A stretch of 64,000 nt of DNA, from positions 22,801,893 through 22,865,892 of the forward strand of contig OU342814.1 in NCBI GenBank assembly GCA_910591455.2, given 5' to 3'. Under the pieces are notes generated by a model. That model was not told the DNA's origin. It worked only from the letters and a program-made list of their open reading frames with translations, and did not search any database. This document shows, piece by piece, positions 12,571 through 24,937 of this stretch (position 1 is its first letter; each line of letters begins with the position of its first letter). The DNA comes from Pholis gunnellus (lineage: Eukaryota > Chordata > Actinopteri > Perciformes > Pholidae). Position numbers and translations under genes: made by a program.

Positions 12571-14749
12571 AGCCGGAGGAGTCGCCCCCTGCTGGTCAGT
12601 GGAGAGAATGCAGGTTTAAGGCACTCAACAGCTGCAGCCAATGGCCAAGATTTTGGTATTGGTAACCCACCTGACTTTTGTCTAACGATGATTTAAGCTT
12701 TTTATGGGTTCAAACAATCCGGACGTACACGTTGTATCTCAACTACGACTCCAGTCTCGCACATCAAGTTGCTGTGGGACTGTTTGTCGGTGTGCAACAA
12801 ACAGAGGTGCCTCTGCTGCTTTGCTGCCTCTGCAGGTCCAGAATTTAAGACGAAATAAAACTTTATTTATACCGGGGGAAACTGCTGAGCAGCAGTTGCA
12901 ATACAAAGTGGGAAGAGTGCAAATGTAAATGTTTTATGGATATGTTAACTCCAGATTATAAATGCCTTCATGTGGCAGGAGTCATGGGGTCAGGATAGCA
13001 GCCGAGGGCTCTCATGTCAGCACGGCATACGCTGGTGGAAGATGATTTGAGCTGCGGAGGCCGGCTCGCCGTTGCCATGTTGAAAGCGGATGAGAGGCAA
13101 TCGATGTGGCCGAATGCCCAACAGGGAGATGGAAGAAAATCAAAGAAAATCTTTTTTATTTTTTGTATTTGTTATCATTAGCTGGAAGCTAATTATTAGT
13201 TAAGATGTCATGTTCGCGTGTCATCTCTGGCATCTTTGCAGATCAGTTTGAGGTCCTTGTATGATCACTCAAGGTCGAATTGTTTTGCCATTTACTGTTT
13301 TCACTCGTACCTTGTTATTTTGGGAAATAATGGAAGAAGGAAGCAAGGATTGTTTTCTGAAATCCATTTTTGTACTTGTGTGACTCCAAACTGACTCCAG
13401 TGTTGACTCGACGCCTCCAGCCCCCCAGGAGGCATGGGGCTCCAAACCAGCCCCAACGCTGGACGTGTTTTGACCCTCAGGGCCACCGTACTCATTTCAT
13501 CGAATCTATCTTTCATAAAAGACTTTGCCATCTAAAAGGCGGGATTGCGAATCTCAAGGTTGCTCGTCCAAATTACAGCAATTAGGAAAATGTTTTGCCC
13601 TTTTCCTCCGCTGCTGCCCTTCTACGTGACATTTATATTACAGAGTGTCATGTAGGCTTCAGCAGCCATATGCAGCCTCATTATACTGCATGCACACTTT
13701 TTTTCAAAAGGTGAACGTGTTGAGATTGAATGTCTCATATCGACCCGTCTCCTGCATTTAAACTGACTTCAGCAGCTCATTAAGATTCTGTCTTGATAAC
13801 ATCCACACGCTGGTGATAGTACACATGTGCAGAATCTATAAGAATGTCGTATTTTTCTTGCCAAAAGGTAATTTCTTTTGATCAATCTCTGAAAAAAAAA
13901 AAGAAACATCACAGCTGTGCTTTCTGTTCATATTCTGATCTCAATGGACACTTATGTTTGTATTAGACCGTGCAGTTTGAGCATGTTTGACAATTACATC
14001 ACAGAGGGACCGATTAATTAATTAGCAAATGAGAAACACTGAAAGTAAAAGTGACATACAGCTAATCCACCAACCCACCAACACAAATCACTGGCAGGGG
14101 AAACACAACACTGCTGGTTGAAATTTAGAGTGGATTATAGCGTTTGAGTGTTTTCCCCCATTTTCCAGTTTATATTTGGTTTGGCTTTTGCACACAACAC
14201 TAAACAAACTATTGAACGCATGAATGCATGAATAACTCACACAGTAAGTCGTCATTTTCTGCTTGCAAGCATTAAACTAAGTTCTTGATCTCTTTTTAAA
14301 AAAAAACCCATTTTAATCACAAAGTGCCGTGATATTTCGGTAGCTAAATTAATCACAGCGTTGTGGCCTTTACCTGTTAATAGATCATTTTGAACTTCTG
14401 GCTTCTGGGAGCAATTTTGGCCTTTATCAGAATATTGTGTTTATATTGCAGGCTAGACAGTCTTTAAGCAGTGTTGCTGCTGAGGGGTAAAATGGGCAGT
14501 TTCTGCCATCTGCAGGACAAACAGGAAGTCACAAAGCAGCCAGATGAGGGACATTTGAAAAGGGAGAAGTTTGCCGTGCAATCATGTTTAGGGATAAAAT
14601 AAATATCCTTACTGGCAGTAAGCTCTGAAGGCAAACTTCTCCCGTGCGCGGGACATTTCACCCCCAAACATTCAAGCATTCTAGAGACAAGACATCACAA
14701 CTGAAGTTTTTTTGCTCAAGGACAACTTGACACACGGACAGTAAGAGCC

Positions 14750-15300
14750 GGGGATCTAACCGACTAACTCTACTTCACTTTAGTATTTACAATTCTGCTG
14801 ACTTTATACTTTTACCACACTACATTTCAGAGGGAAACTTTTAACTTTTTACATTTATTTGACACTTATACTTAGTTACATGAAAAGATATACGATGTGC
14901 TTAATATATGATGCAGTATTTTACCAGTAATCTAGTCTACAGTTTTCAAAATATCTTAAATTGGGTTGACAACATTAAAATACTCTGACATGTTATTTGT
15001 TCGTGATAAAAACTAAATAACACAATATTCGATAATAATGTAACACAGTCAAATAATATTTTAAACATAAAATATATGTATTTATGAAACATACTGTGCA
15101 TACATTTATCTTAGCTCCACAAATACCAGCTGCAATTTTGATCATAATCCAGTAATAGCTCAAATCTAGCCTACAATATTATGTAATGGGTCATACTGCA
15201 TAATGAGTACTTTTACTTTTGAAACTTTAAGTACATTTTGCCTATAATACCTCTGTACTTTTACTTAAGTGAAGGTACTTCTTCCACTTCTGCGCATGGC
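14750..15300 (+). repeat. Teleost dispersed repeat rich in TACTTTTACTT
   Basis: The order of landmarks (CTACATTTCAGAGGGAAA, ACATTTATTTGACA, TTAGCTCCAC, CATAATGAGTACTTTTACTT, TTTAAGTACATTTTG, and a GTACTTCTTCCACTTCTG end) matches a very abundant non-coding repeat of teleost genomes. A second diverged copy lies at about 60130-60610, and fragments lie near 15985-16030 (reverse) and 59310-59490. The element ends about 190 bp upstream of the CIAO2B start codon. Confidence 0.7.
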
Positions 15301-15319
15301 ATCTATTTCGAGGAAGGAT

Positions 15320-15486
15320 GTGATGGGTGCACTGTCCCTTTAAGACTTTCTCTCTCTCGCGCGCTCTTTGGACTCAATCGCTTTCCGTAGTTAACAGCAA
15401 ACACTTGCGCTAGCGTACTTGTTTGTTATGCAGAGGAACTGGTTCACATCGAAAAGGTTTAACGTGGACTAAGTTAACGTCTCAGA
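15320..15486 (+). promoter_or_regulatory. Probable CIAO2B promoter and 5' UTR
   Basis: A short GC-richer segment containing TCTCTCGCGCGCTCTTTGG lies between the dispersed repeat ending near 15300 and the start codon at 15487. No TATA box is seen, as usual for a housekeeping gene. The transcription start cannot be fixed from sequence alone. Confidence 0.45.
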
Positions 15487-17180
15487 ATGTCTGGAGGATC
15501 CCAACTGGAGAACGCGAACCCTGTGGTGTTCCAGCGGTCCGGTGCCAGGCTGCTGACATCGAACGAGGAGGATGAGGACGTCCATGACCCCATCGACGAG
15601 AGGGAAATATTCGATATCCTGTTTTCAACCAGAGCTAATGTTAGCAATGCTACATGACGTCAGACCGGTGTCACATCTGACAGATCACGTGTGTGCTTGT
15701 TAACCTTCTTTTTAACTTCATTTTACAACATTAGCTACTAACGTTAGCTGATGCATAACCTGGAATATTATAAGTCTATATTATTTTTATATAATATGAT
15801 GATAATATAAATATAATAATATATATAGTACATGATAATAATAATATAAATATAATAATATAAATATTATATAATAATATAATATAAATAGAATAATATA
15901 TACAGTATATGATAATAATAATATAAATGCAATAATATAAATATAATAATTTATATTATATGAAACATATAAGTTACCTTAAAAAGTGTTGTAACTGGTG
16001 GAAGAAGTACTTAGAAGTTTACTACAAATACACAAATATACAGACAGTGTTTTGGATCAATGCTAAAACAAATATAACTACATATGCAATCAAAAGAGTG
16101 ACACACGTGTATTAATGCCTTTGTGCTTTTAGGTTATTTACAGTAATGGTACAGTTACATCACTTTTTTTTACAAACAAATCACTGTAATAGTTTTAATG
16201 TCACCCATAATACAGACGTACATAATAACGTGCAGACTACATCAGAGTGCAGAGGTTGTGTTGTTGTCATTGTGTCGTCTTAAACTCTTTAACTAAAGTT
16301 ACATCTGATCAGATCCATCAGCGACCCGGAGCATCCTCTGTCCCTGGAGGAGCTCAATGTGGTGGAGCAGGTCCGCGTCAAGGTACAAACCTTTCATCCT
16401 GTGTTTTGTTTTGGGGTTTAGGTTTTATTTACTACAAGGTGAATGGGGGGGGACAAAGTTAAATCAACCCTGAACTTGACCACCATTCGTATCATATTTT
16501 TCTTTTAAATATCACATTTCAAGTTCACTAACGTTCACCCTCCAGCCTTCATCATCAACGTAAACATGTGTCTTCTGTGATTGTTGTGGTGTTGAGGACA
16601 TTTGTCCCACTGCACAAACATTCACAACAAGCAATGGAAATCTCATTCCGTGTGTTGTTCATTTAGTCTGTTTCTATGCGATTGTTCTTTTTCCTCAGGT
16701 CAGCGACGCGGAGAGCGTCGTGGGCATCGAGTTCACACCTACAATCCCCCACTGCAGCATGGCAACACTCATTGGTCTGTCAATCAAAGTCAAGCTGCTA
16801 CGCTCCCTGCCAGACAGGTTCAAAGTATGTGTGTTGGTACTATGGATGCACATTTAGTTACTTGATATAAACAACATATAATGTGGGATTAGTGGCGTTA
16901 GTGTTTTGTTCTTCTCCAGTCTAAACACGGTGTGTTTTTCTATTTCTTCTCAGATCGATGTCCACATCACGCCCGGGACTCACGCCTCAGAGGAAGCAGG
17001 TAAATATGACACGGAGACATCAGTCACGGTCCACTAGTCACAGCACCTTTTCTAACATGCTGTTTATGTTGTGCAGTGAACAAACAGCTGGCGGACAAAG
17101 AGAGAGTTGCAGCGGCTCTGGAGAACTCGTCGCTGCTGGAGGTGGTCAACCAGTGCCTGACCCCCACCAGGAGCATCTGA
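15487..17180 (+). CDS. ciao2b: CIAO2B / FAM96B (MIP18), cytosolic iron-sulfur assembly component
   Basis: Coding exons are 15487-15613, 16303-16382, 16699-16824, 16954-16999 and 17077-17180, giving 160 residues (the human protein has about 163). CIAO2B belongs to the MIP18/DUF59 family and, with CIAO1 and MMS19, forms the targeting complex that delivers 4Fe-4S clusters to cytosolic and nuclear proteins such as DNA polymerases and helicases. The N-terminal NANPVVFQRSGAR is family-typical. The core EELNVVEQVRVKVSD and TPTIPHCSMATLIGLSIK (conserved Cys88) is followed by ITPGTHASE and NKQLADKERVAAALEN. Introns 2-4 are GT-AG. Intron 1 makes sense only as an AT-AC intron: joining 15613 to 16303 restores FDLIRSISDPEHP exactly in family register, while no GT-AG choice does. 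Poly(A)-like signals are ATTAAA at 17431 and AATTAAAA near 17541. The identity is secure. Confidence 0.96.
15614..16302 (+). other. ciao2b: Candidate U12-type AT-AC intron 1 of CIAO2B
   Basis: The intron starts ATATCCTGTT directly after the exon base G15613, close to the minor-spliceosome 5' consensus ATATCCTTT. It ends CTCTTTAACTAAAGTTAC at 16302, where CTTTAAC matches the U12 branch-point consensus and lies about a dozen bases before the terminal AC. The exon join is phase 1 and recreates the conserved residues FDLIRSI. The interior contains an AT-rich ATAAT tract (about 15780-15960) and a fragment of a dispersed repeat near 16000. Confidence 0.85.
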
Positions 17181-19705
17181 GCGGCCAATCGGCTTTGTCG
17201 TCTTCTGCTATCAGCCACCGATCAGCCAATCATGTTTGACTCTTGTCTTTGAGATGTGTCGGCCAAGCTCTCTATCCGCAGCTAACAGCTGCAACTGGTG
17301 GACACTGATGCAGCAAAACCATCTCTGCACCTAAAGAGAGTAAAAGAAGCTGAATAGTTTACTTCCATCTGGGAATTCAAAGTGAAGAAGCTGCCTGTCG
17401 GGTCATTCAGTGTAATTCCTGTTTTATGTTATTAAATCTGTATTCTAACACATGCAATTTATAATTTGTTTGATTAATATTGGGACTTTTGTGGCAACAA
17501 TCCCCACCTGTATATAATATTGATGCATATTAAAAATGGAAATTAAAATACAACAATGATGATATGTTCTAGGTTTTTTTCTTTTCTTTTCTTAGGTGAT
17601 ACAAAGGTGTATATAAATATTTATATGTATATATATATATATATACTTATACACACACTTTATTTTTTGTAATATTAAAATATAATAGAACGTATTTATC
17701 TGTGCAGGCCAAGAGCTGTTTTCAGGGAAATCCAATTTAAAGTGGTCTAAAGTTTAATGTGATGCAGTTCAGTGAGTCCTGTCAGAGAGGACTTAACTCA
17801 ACTCTGTTTATATCTTTGAGGCCCGTATGGTGGTGGTGCTGTGAAATATCAAACATCACCATCCAAGTTCATTTTAATCAAGTGGTTTAGTTCAACAGCA
17901 GCGTTGACTGTCCTGAACTCTCCACGCAATGCAACATGTTCATGTCCGTGTTCATCCAGCAGGAGGCGGCCTTACTCTTTTCCTGCAAATCCAGTGCAGG
18001 AGGCTGAAGATGAGAAGCCTCTGTGCTGTGGCTCCTTGTGCCAGATTGCCTCCTCAGATCTGAAGGACAGAGTCCAACATGCTTGTCCACCCACTCGCAC
18101 CTCGCTGACCTCACTGAGCAGCTTTCTATTCAGTCTTACTCAACCAGACGAGCTCTCTCAGATCTCACACAAATAAGAAAACTAATACTGCTTCAAATCT
18201 CTTCATTGGATAACATGGCACGTGAAGTCACACAAGCGTAAGGAGAGAGTAAATGGTAATTCTCTACAATGTCACCTTTAATAAATATTAGGAAAATGTT
18301 TCCCCTATTGGGGTTAAAATTCACTTATTGAAAGTCACTTTGGACTTAAGCTTCTGAGCTTATCATTAATAGTATGATAAGCTCACAGTGAACACACTAT
18401 TAGACATTTATTGTGTAGCCTTTATTGTCGGAAATAGAATACAAGAGTCTGCAAAGATGGTTATGTAATCCCACTTTTAATCTTGACTCCCAGAGAGATA
18501 TTTGGTGCCACTCTGTGAGTGATTGTTGGGAGGCACTGACATAAAATCCACTAAACCCTAATATAAGTTCTGCTTTCAAATAATAAAACAGTAAAAAAAA
18601 AAACAGACCTTTTAAGGCCATGTAGTGGGTAAATACTTGTTGTTTCTTAGGCTCAACTAATAGCCTGTAGACTTTTTTTCCCCTCCAGCTCCACATCTGG
18701 AAACATTGCATCACTGCTAAAACCCTGGATAAGAGACCCAGCCGGCACAGCTGCATGAGCCTGATCCAGAGCCATGTATAAACAGGGTTAAGTCAACCGA
18801 AAACATGCTCTCAGAGGAACAAGAAGCCAGCTCAGGACAGCAACCGAATTAAACCCTTCCAGATGTAAGGTAGGCCTGTTGACAAACAAAATAGATAATA
18901 CATAGAATTAAATAGATATGTCGTCTCTTCCAACAATATATAGTCAGCTTAGCCTAGCTTTATATTATTAATGGTCTTATTTCCTCATGTTGCTCATGCT
19001 TACTGCTGAAAGTAAGGTTATCTTCTCACACGGTGTTCCGCCGGAGACTCTACTCAACCCCGCGTACATACGGCTCTGGGTGGAGCCCGTTTAGCTGGCC
19101 TGCCCGCCTGGCTGCCAGTCCTCTTCTGCAGACTTCAGGATTGGCTGCACAGACTCCTCAACACCAAACCGCAGCATATTGACGGTCGATGGAAGATTAT
19201 TAGCCCGTGCTCAGCGTTTCATTCTGACACAGGTACGTTGAGCAAACATTAGTTTTAAGTTTGGTCACAGTTTTTGCGTTTGTGTGCGTACGCGCGCGCG
19301 CGTGTGTGTGTGTGGAAAAATAGCTTAATAGTGAAGCGGAAACCGTGAGACCCCAGTTCGGGTTTACAAGCCAAAAAAAAAAAAAAAGAGAAGTTGTCAT
19401 CTTGCAGAGAGCAGCTCGGGAGTTACTCCAGCAGTGATGGCTGATGCTTTAAGACGAACTGTCTTCTCTGCCGTCTTAAGAAGCGTTTATTCGGCCGCTA
19501 ACGTCTTGCATACTGCTACAGGGCTCTGGAAGGGGGTTTGGCAACAAGCCACCGTTTGTCCTTTTCTTCCTCCCTCAAATGATGGCCAATGTGAGTCTAG
19601 CATGAACTGTTTTCCTTTTCAAAACTGCCTGTGTTTTCATAAAACCAGCCTCGTGTGAGGCTGCAGCTTGTCACATGTAGTCAAGATGAACATAAGGCAT
19701 GTGTT

Positions 19706-19706
<1 letters not shown>

Positions 19707-19771
<65 letters not shown>
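19707..19771. repeat. (GA)n microsatellite
   Basis: About 65 bases of uninterrupted AG repeat, followed within 80 bases by a short CA run near 19822-19848. Confidence 0.95.
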
Positions 19772-19774
<3 letters not shown>

Positions 19775-20179
19775 CAGTGTTTTCACATATTTTGGTGTTT
19801 TTCTTTGTAGGGAGTGGGCTACACACACAGACACACACACACACACATGCTTTTGACTTCAGTTGGACTCTCCTTCACATCATTAGGTGGCATTGAGTCA
19901 GAAGGAAAAGGAATTTGTTTGTGTTTGACAGAAAGCGCTCACCTCCGTGCACCTGCATAGACACACGTTCTCCAAGGCCGAGCTGCTTCTGTAAACATGT
20001 AGTTTATAGAGGGCCGCTTGCTTTGCATGGAGAAGTTGTGAGTTAACACATGATGCTAATCTGACGGACAACAGAGTAACGAAGCTGCTTCCCCCTCCAG
20101 AGGCCTGTTCGCTCTTCTGGCCGCCTCTGTTTAACCGGAGTGACTTTCTGGATGTTGTGCAAGTGCACACGTCTTACTT

Positions 20180-20690
20180 GTTTTGAAGGCAAGGCGAGTT
20201 TATGTGTATAGCACATTTCAACAACACGGTGATTCAAAGTGCTTCACATAAAAGCATCAAAACATAAGGCAAAGGAAAAGGAGATTTAAAAACAATTAAG
20301 AACATTGATTGAAACATTAAAAACGGTCATTAAAACACTAAAAAGCAGTGTAAGAAATAAAATACAGTAGTAAAATGCAGGAGATTGATTAATATCCTTG
20401 AATCTGGTTGAATTAAAGGCAGCAGCAAACAGAAAAGTCTTCAGTCTTGATGTAAAGGAGCTGAGGGTCTCAGCAGACCTGCAGCTTTCTGGGACTTTGT
20501 TCCAGATATGTGGAGCAGAACAACTGAACGCTGCTTCTCCATGTTTAGTTGTGACTCTGGGAACAGACAGTAGACCGGTCCCAGACCACCTCAGGGCTCG
20601 GGATGGTTCATAAGGTAGCGGCAGATCGGAGATGTATTTTGGCCCTAAACCATTGAAGAGTTCTCCTTCAGCGGAATGTTCTCTGTGTAT
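20180..20690 (+). repeat. Widespread teleost dispersed repeat
   Basis: Starts AAGGCGAGTTTATGTGTATA with GCACATTTCAACAACACGGT and TCAAAGTGCTTCACATAAAA, then runs through AAAGTCTTCAGTCTTGATGT and CTTTGTTCCAGATATGTGGA. These landmarks match one of the commonest repeats in fish genomes, as I remember it. The superfamily is not assignable from this copy, and the 71-codon frame inside it is not a gene. Confidence 0.7.
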
Positions 20691-23600
20691 ATGAGGGAGA
20701 TGCAGTAATGTAGCCGTACACTACTGTCCATGCATGAACCTTGGGTCTTCTTCCATAGACTTGTGTGAATTTGAATTTTTGAATGTGAATTTGAATTTTT
20801 GCAGCTGCTGTCACGTCCTTCACAGATCTCTCAGAAGTGAATGCAGCAAGTCACCGGCTGCTCGTTCATCCGTTCTGTTCCTTTTTGTGCCGATTCACAC
20901 CACAGATCCATTGGCCCTTCACTGCATTGCAGTGTTGCATTGTGGGTCCCTCAAGTGACACCCAGACCAGCGAGTCCATCATCTCTCGATGACGTCCGGT
21001 CCGTCTTGGTTCTGCCTACACGGCTGAATTTAAATATCACTAATGCAACACATATTTTGAAATGTGTATTTATTTTGGGGTGCATGTTTTGTCCCTCATC
21101 ACTGATGCTATATTAAGACTGAGCTGGTTCCAGCAGAGGCGGCTCTGTGCAGATGCTGTTCATCTCGGATCTCATCGGTTTATGTTATAAAAGAAGGTTT
21201 AGGTTTTGTTCGTTGTTCAACCTTTTTTTCTTTTGTTACGGAGCACGTTGCCTCTGGTTGTGTGCTCATTCATGTGCTTTGTCACAGAACTAGTTTTAGT
21301 GCATTGCAGCTCGTGAGTTCTTGGCATTCCTGAAGAGCTGCGTTGGTTATGAGTGAGGTTATGAGTGAGGGGCCGTGTGGATCTCAGCCACGTCTGCACG
21401 CTCCTCCATTCATCCAAATATGTCTCGAATTGAATTCTACCGAGGCAGCTCATCATTTCAGATGCATTCAGAGATAAACAGAGAACCACGCAAGAAGAAT
21501 TGCATCACCTTTAAGTGTGACTTTGCAGTCAAGAGGACAGCATGTGGGTCGTAGTAGAAACATAATGCAACACTGTGCTCGGCTCTGTTTCCTGAGTGAA
21601 GCATGTGATCCTGGCGTCTCTCCGGCCATCCGACACACAGACTCATGGCCTCACCGTGTGCCTCATGTGTCGTGAGTGCAACAAGTCAAAGACTTCGACA
21701 GCCATCATTTAAGCTTTACATTAAAAAAGATATAAAAGTGGAGGTGGATGCTGCTCGTTTTGTATTGCCTCTACCACCGCTGCGTTTTTGAAACTACATG
21801 AACAACATTTCATTTGTCTTGTTGTTATTTGAATAATGACTGTAATGAATATCGTCTGGTAAATTCTCAGGTAAGAGAGCTGCAGGTACAGCCAGAGGAA
21901 ACCTCTAATATGACCACAGTGTAATGACTGTGTGTCGGCATTTTGAATTGAGCTTCTCAGAGTCGGTCTTCACACAGCCGAAGCATGTGAAGGACATTTT
22001 GCGGCAGCTCTTGCTTGGCCTGCAGTATATGAGTCATGTGTGGTGTGATGTGTGATCACAAAGCGTCCTAAGTGACTGACGAGCCTGCAGGCGAGCTGCA
22101 CTAATGTTCATGTGACTGTGTGACATGACGGGATGGGGGGGGGAGACACAATATCAATTCTCTTCTCATCTCTGGTCTTTTATTTTTCCTAGTTGTTCAG
22201 GCCAATGAATCCAAGGACTGTTTGTCGTTTCGGTCTGTGTTATTGATGTGGAGCGCCACATTCCTCGTTCTGTGGTGAGATAAACACTCGAACCTGATGA
22301 CATTATTACTTCACGGAGTCTGTTGAGAGGCACCGGATGGTGCTGCTGATGTCAACGGGTGACTAAGAGGAAATATAGAAAACATTGAGACACGACTCGG
22401 CTCCTGTTGCAACACCAGGGCTGTAGTTTAGAGAACACTGTGTAGAGATGAATAGACCTGAGATGCAATGATACTTGATATTTTTACCCTTGGCACAGAA
22501 CATAATGATTCTGTGTTTGCAACTGATGCCTCAACATTTCGGCAGCTACCGTCTGCAGCACCTCTGCTCGTGACCTTTTATTTGCCTGGAAATACAAATT
22601 GTGACTCTTGTTAAAGACTCAATGAGTAGCACTTGTTGTAAACTTGAGCCAGCATGTAAAAGTCAACCACAGACTCACTTTCGTTCTGAAACGAGCTTTG
22701 TCCGTTTGGCCTTTCGCCCTCGCTATATTTGAGTGTTTTTCGGTGCCGCGTCCGCCATTTTCGTAGCTTCCTCTTGGATGCGTGCTTACGATCTTCCACG
22801 TTATCGCTGCGTTTTTATTGAGGCTGACGCCCCAGAAACGTGCCGAACAAAGCAAAAGGAATAGAAAGAAGAAAATCCAGGCAGATTAGCCGACTCACGC
22901 TTCTACTGGGTCATAAGTGATGCTTGAGAGGAATTCTCCGTCTATTTGTTGTTTTTTTGGGAAAATCGTACTCGCTGTGCCTTTTTTAAGGAAAATAGTT
23001 TGATATTCTGGGAAATTCATCTGTGTTTAAAGATGTCAGTTAAATATGAATGTCAAGCCAGCAGACTGCTAGCATAGCTTAGCACAACGACTGGAAACGG
23101 GGGGAAAAAGCTAGCCTGGCTCTGTCAAAATGTAACAGAATCCGCCTGCCAGCACTTTTTAAACCTCACTCGCTAACGCGTCATATCTCGTTTGTTTGAA
23201 GTGTGAAGTTGTGAGTTATCTCCATCTTCTCATCGCACTGTTCCTTTAAAGCTGACTCATTGATTCATTTAGTGTGATTGCAGCATGGCGTAACGTGGTG
23301 AGAGCATCTCAGGCATCGCACCAAAAAAGAACTGCATTTCAGCAAAAAGGAGGAAATAGTCACAGACGCTGAAGACGCTAATAACTGCGCGGCATGTATG
23401 GTCATTTTAAGGTGTTTCCGCTATTTGTCCAGCCAACAGAATTAAACGGGGTAAGAACAATATCTAAAGGTTAAAATTCAAACTCAATGGGGCTTTATTT
23501 GGATAAAAAGGAATAAACTTCAGTTGTTTTCGTAAACCTTTTTCAGGGGAATTATGTTTGTTTCATTCTCATCATTTCACCGGTATCAGTTCCGCCTGTA

Positions 23601-23769
23601 AACATTGAAAAGGCTCTTAGCTTAATATACGGAGAGCCACAAAGTTCCTGTTGCACTTTTGTTTTATGTCACGCGGCTAAGTGCTGATTTAACAGTGTGA
23701 GCTTTTATTTTCCTGTGATGTAGTAGCTCACTGCAACGGCCTCTGTGTTGAACACTGGCCTTTTTTGTA

Positions 23770-24060
23770 TGTTTAACTGAAGTCCAGGCTCCTCCTCCTC
23801 CTCCTCCTCCTCCTGGTAAAGAAAAACTGCTGAGTCGAGGGGAGGAAGCCAAGGTGCCTCTTTAAGAAGCAGCTCCAGTTGGCTGGAAAGAGGAGACGAG
23901 AGAGAGAGAGAGAGAGAGTATTGAAGCGCGGCCGACGTTGGGGCTGGCAGGCCGCCGCTGACTGTGCGCTGCGAGGCAGGAAGTGTGACACCGAGAGCAC
24001 AGGAAGTGGCTGCTGTGGAGCTACGCTAACCCTTTCGTCCAGCAGCTTCACGGGGCTGGG
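23770..24060. promoter_or_regulatory. GC-rich patch with Ets-like sites, possible promoter
   Basis: Contains a (CCT)n/(GGA)n tract (about 23787-23815), a short GA run, a CpG-rich core GCGCGGCCGACGTTGGGGCT, and two CAGGAAGTG Ets-like sites (near 23977 and 24001). It stands out from AT-rich flanks. It may be an alternative upstream promoter of WIPF1, an Ets-responsive blood gene in mammals. No direct evidence of transcription is visible. Confidence 0.3.
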
Positions 24061-24844
24061 ATCAATTTACTTTCAGTCAAATAGAAGCTGTTCTTCATTT
24101 TCTAGGGGATGGCTGTTCCCTTTTTGAGGTTTTTCTTTATCAAGTGATGTATGAAGGCCTTTATGAATATGTTTCAGAATGCATTTTGAGGATAATCCAC
24201 TTTCGGAAGGTGAATTGAATCCAAGTAGATGAAAAATTTGAATCGGAATCAATGGAATTTATTGAGGAGTGCACGAAACGGAACGGAAACGGCAGCAATA
24301 CGCTCATTTGCTTCTGTGATTCTGTCTGAATTCCCTCTAATCTCCCCTTATTTCCTGCCCATCTTCTCTCCTCATTCGTCCCTCCTCATCTTTGACTTCT
24401 TCTGTGTTGTCGTGCATGTTTTGAACTGACCACTGCTTCTCCTGCTGAAACACGAATGAGTGAGCAGTCACTCCTCTGCTCATTACGGGCTCTCCTTTTT
24501 CTTTCCTCCTCCCGAGTTCACAGAGGAAGTCCGGCGTGTAATCGACCGTCGATCGTGATCTCAGACATCGCTGTCTTTAAGTAGACGATCCATTTTCACT
24601 CCTCTGATACAACAAAAACTCTAATTTATCTGACATGATGATTAAATGTCAAAATGTACAGAAAACTATCTGGTCTGATGTGTGATTAAATAAAAAATTA
24701 ATGATGAAGACGACAACATGCAAACATGCAGCGGGCATGTAGTTTCTATTAAATGAAGGTTAATTATTACAAAATAAAACGGATGTAAAGGTTTCTCTGT
24801 GGACTAATGCACTCTCTGAACGTGGTGGATCAGTATTTCCTCAG

Positions 24845-24899
24845 CCTATAAAACCTTGTTTCAGTCGCCCTCCCCCAGGTGGGGAACTGAAAAAGAGGA

Positions 24900-24937
<38 letters not shown>

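Larger units (their letters stand above)
17181..24840. other. Non-coding stretch between CIAO2B and the WIPF1 5' region
   Basis: After the CIAO2B 3' UTR no coding exon chain is visible. Contents are GA and GT runs, a widespread teleost repeat at about 20180-20690, a perfect 10-bp inverted repeat (18356-18365 with 18375-18384) and two GC-richer patches that could be promoters. One is near 19020-19211, ending in a strong donor-like CTGACACAG|GTACGT. The other is at 23770-24060. Short open frames such as the 74-codon one at 19434 and the 111-codon one at 17841 resemble no family I know. Confidence 0.55.

Noticed and set aside
15600..16320. GT-AG model for CIAO2B intron 1 (donor at CCT|GTTTTC, acceptor at GATCAG)
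   Set aside because: It yields FDILSISD, one residue short of the conserved FDLIRSIxD, and uses a poor donor; the AT-AC model fits exactly.
19434..19658. 74-codon frame starting MMADALRRTVFSAVL
   Set aside because: It looks weakly mitochondrial-targeting-like at the N-terminus but has no donor in phase, no family match and no downstream exon.
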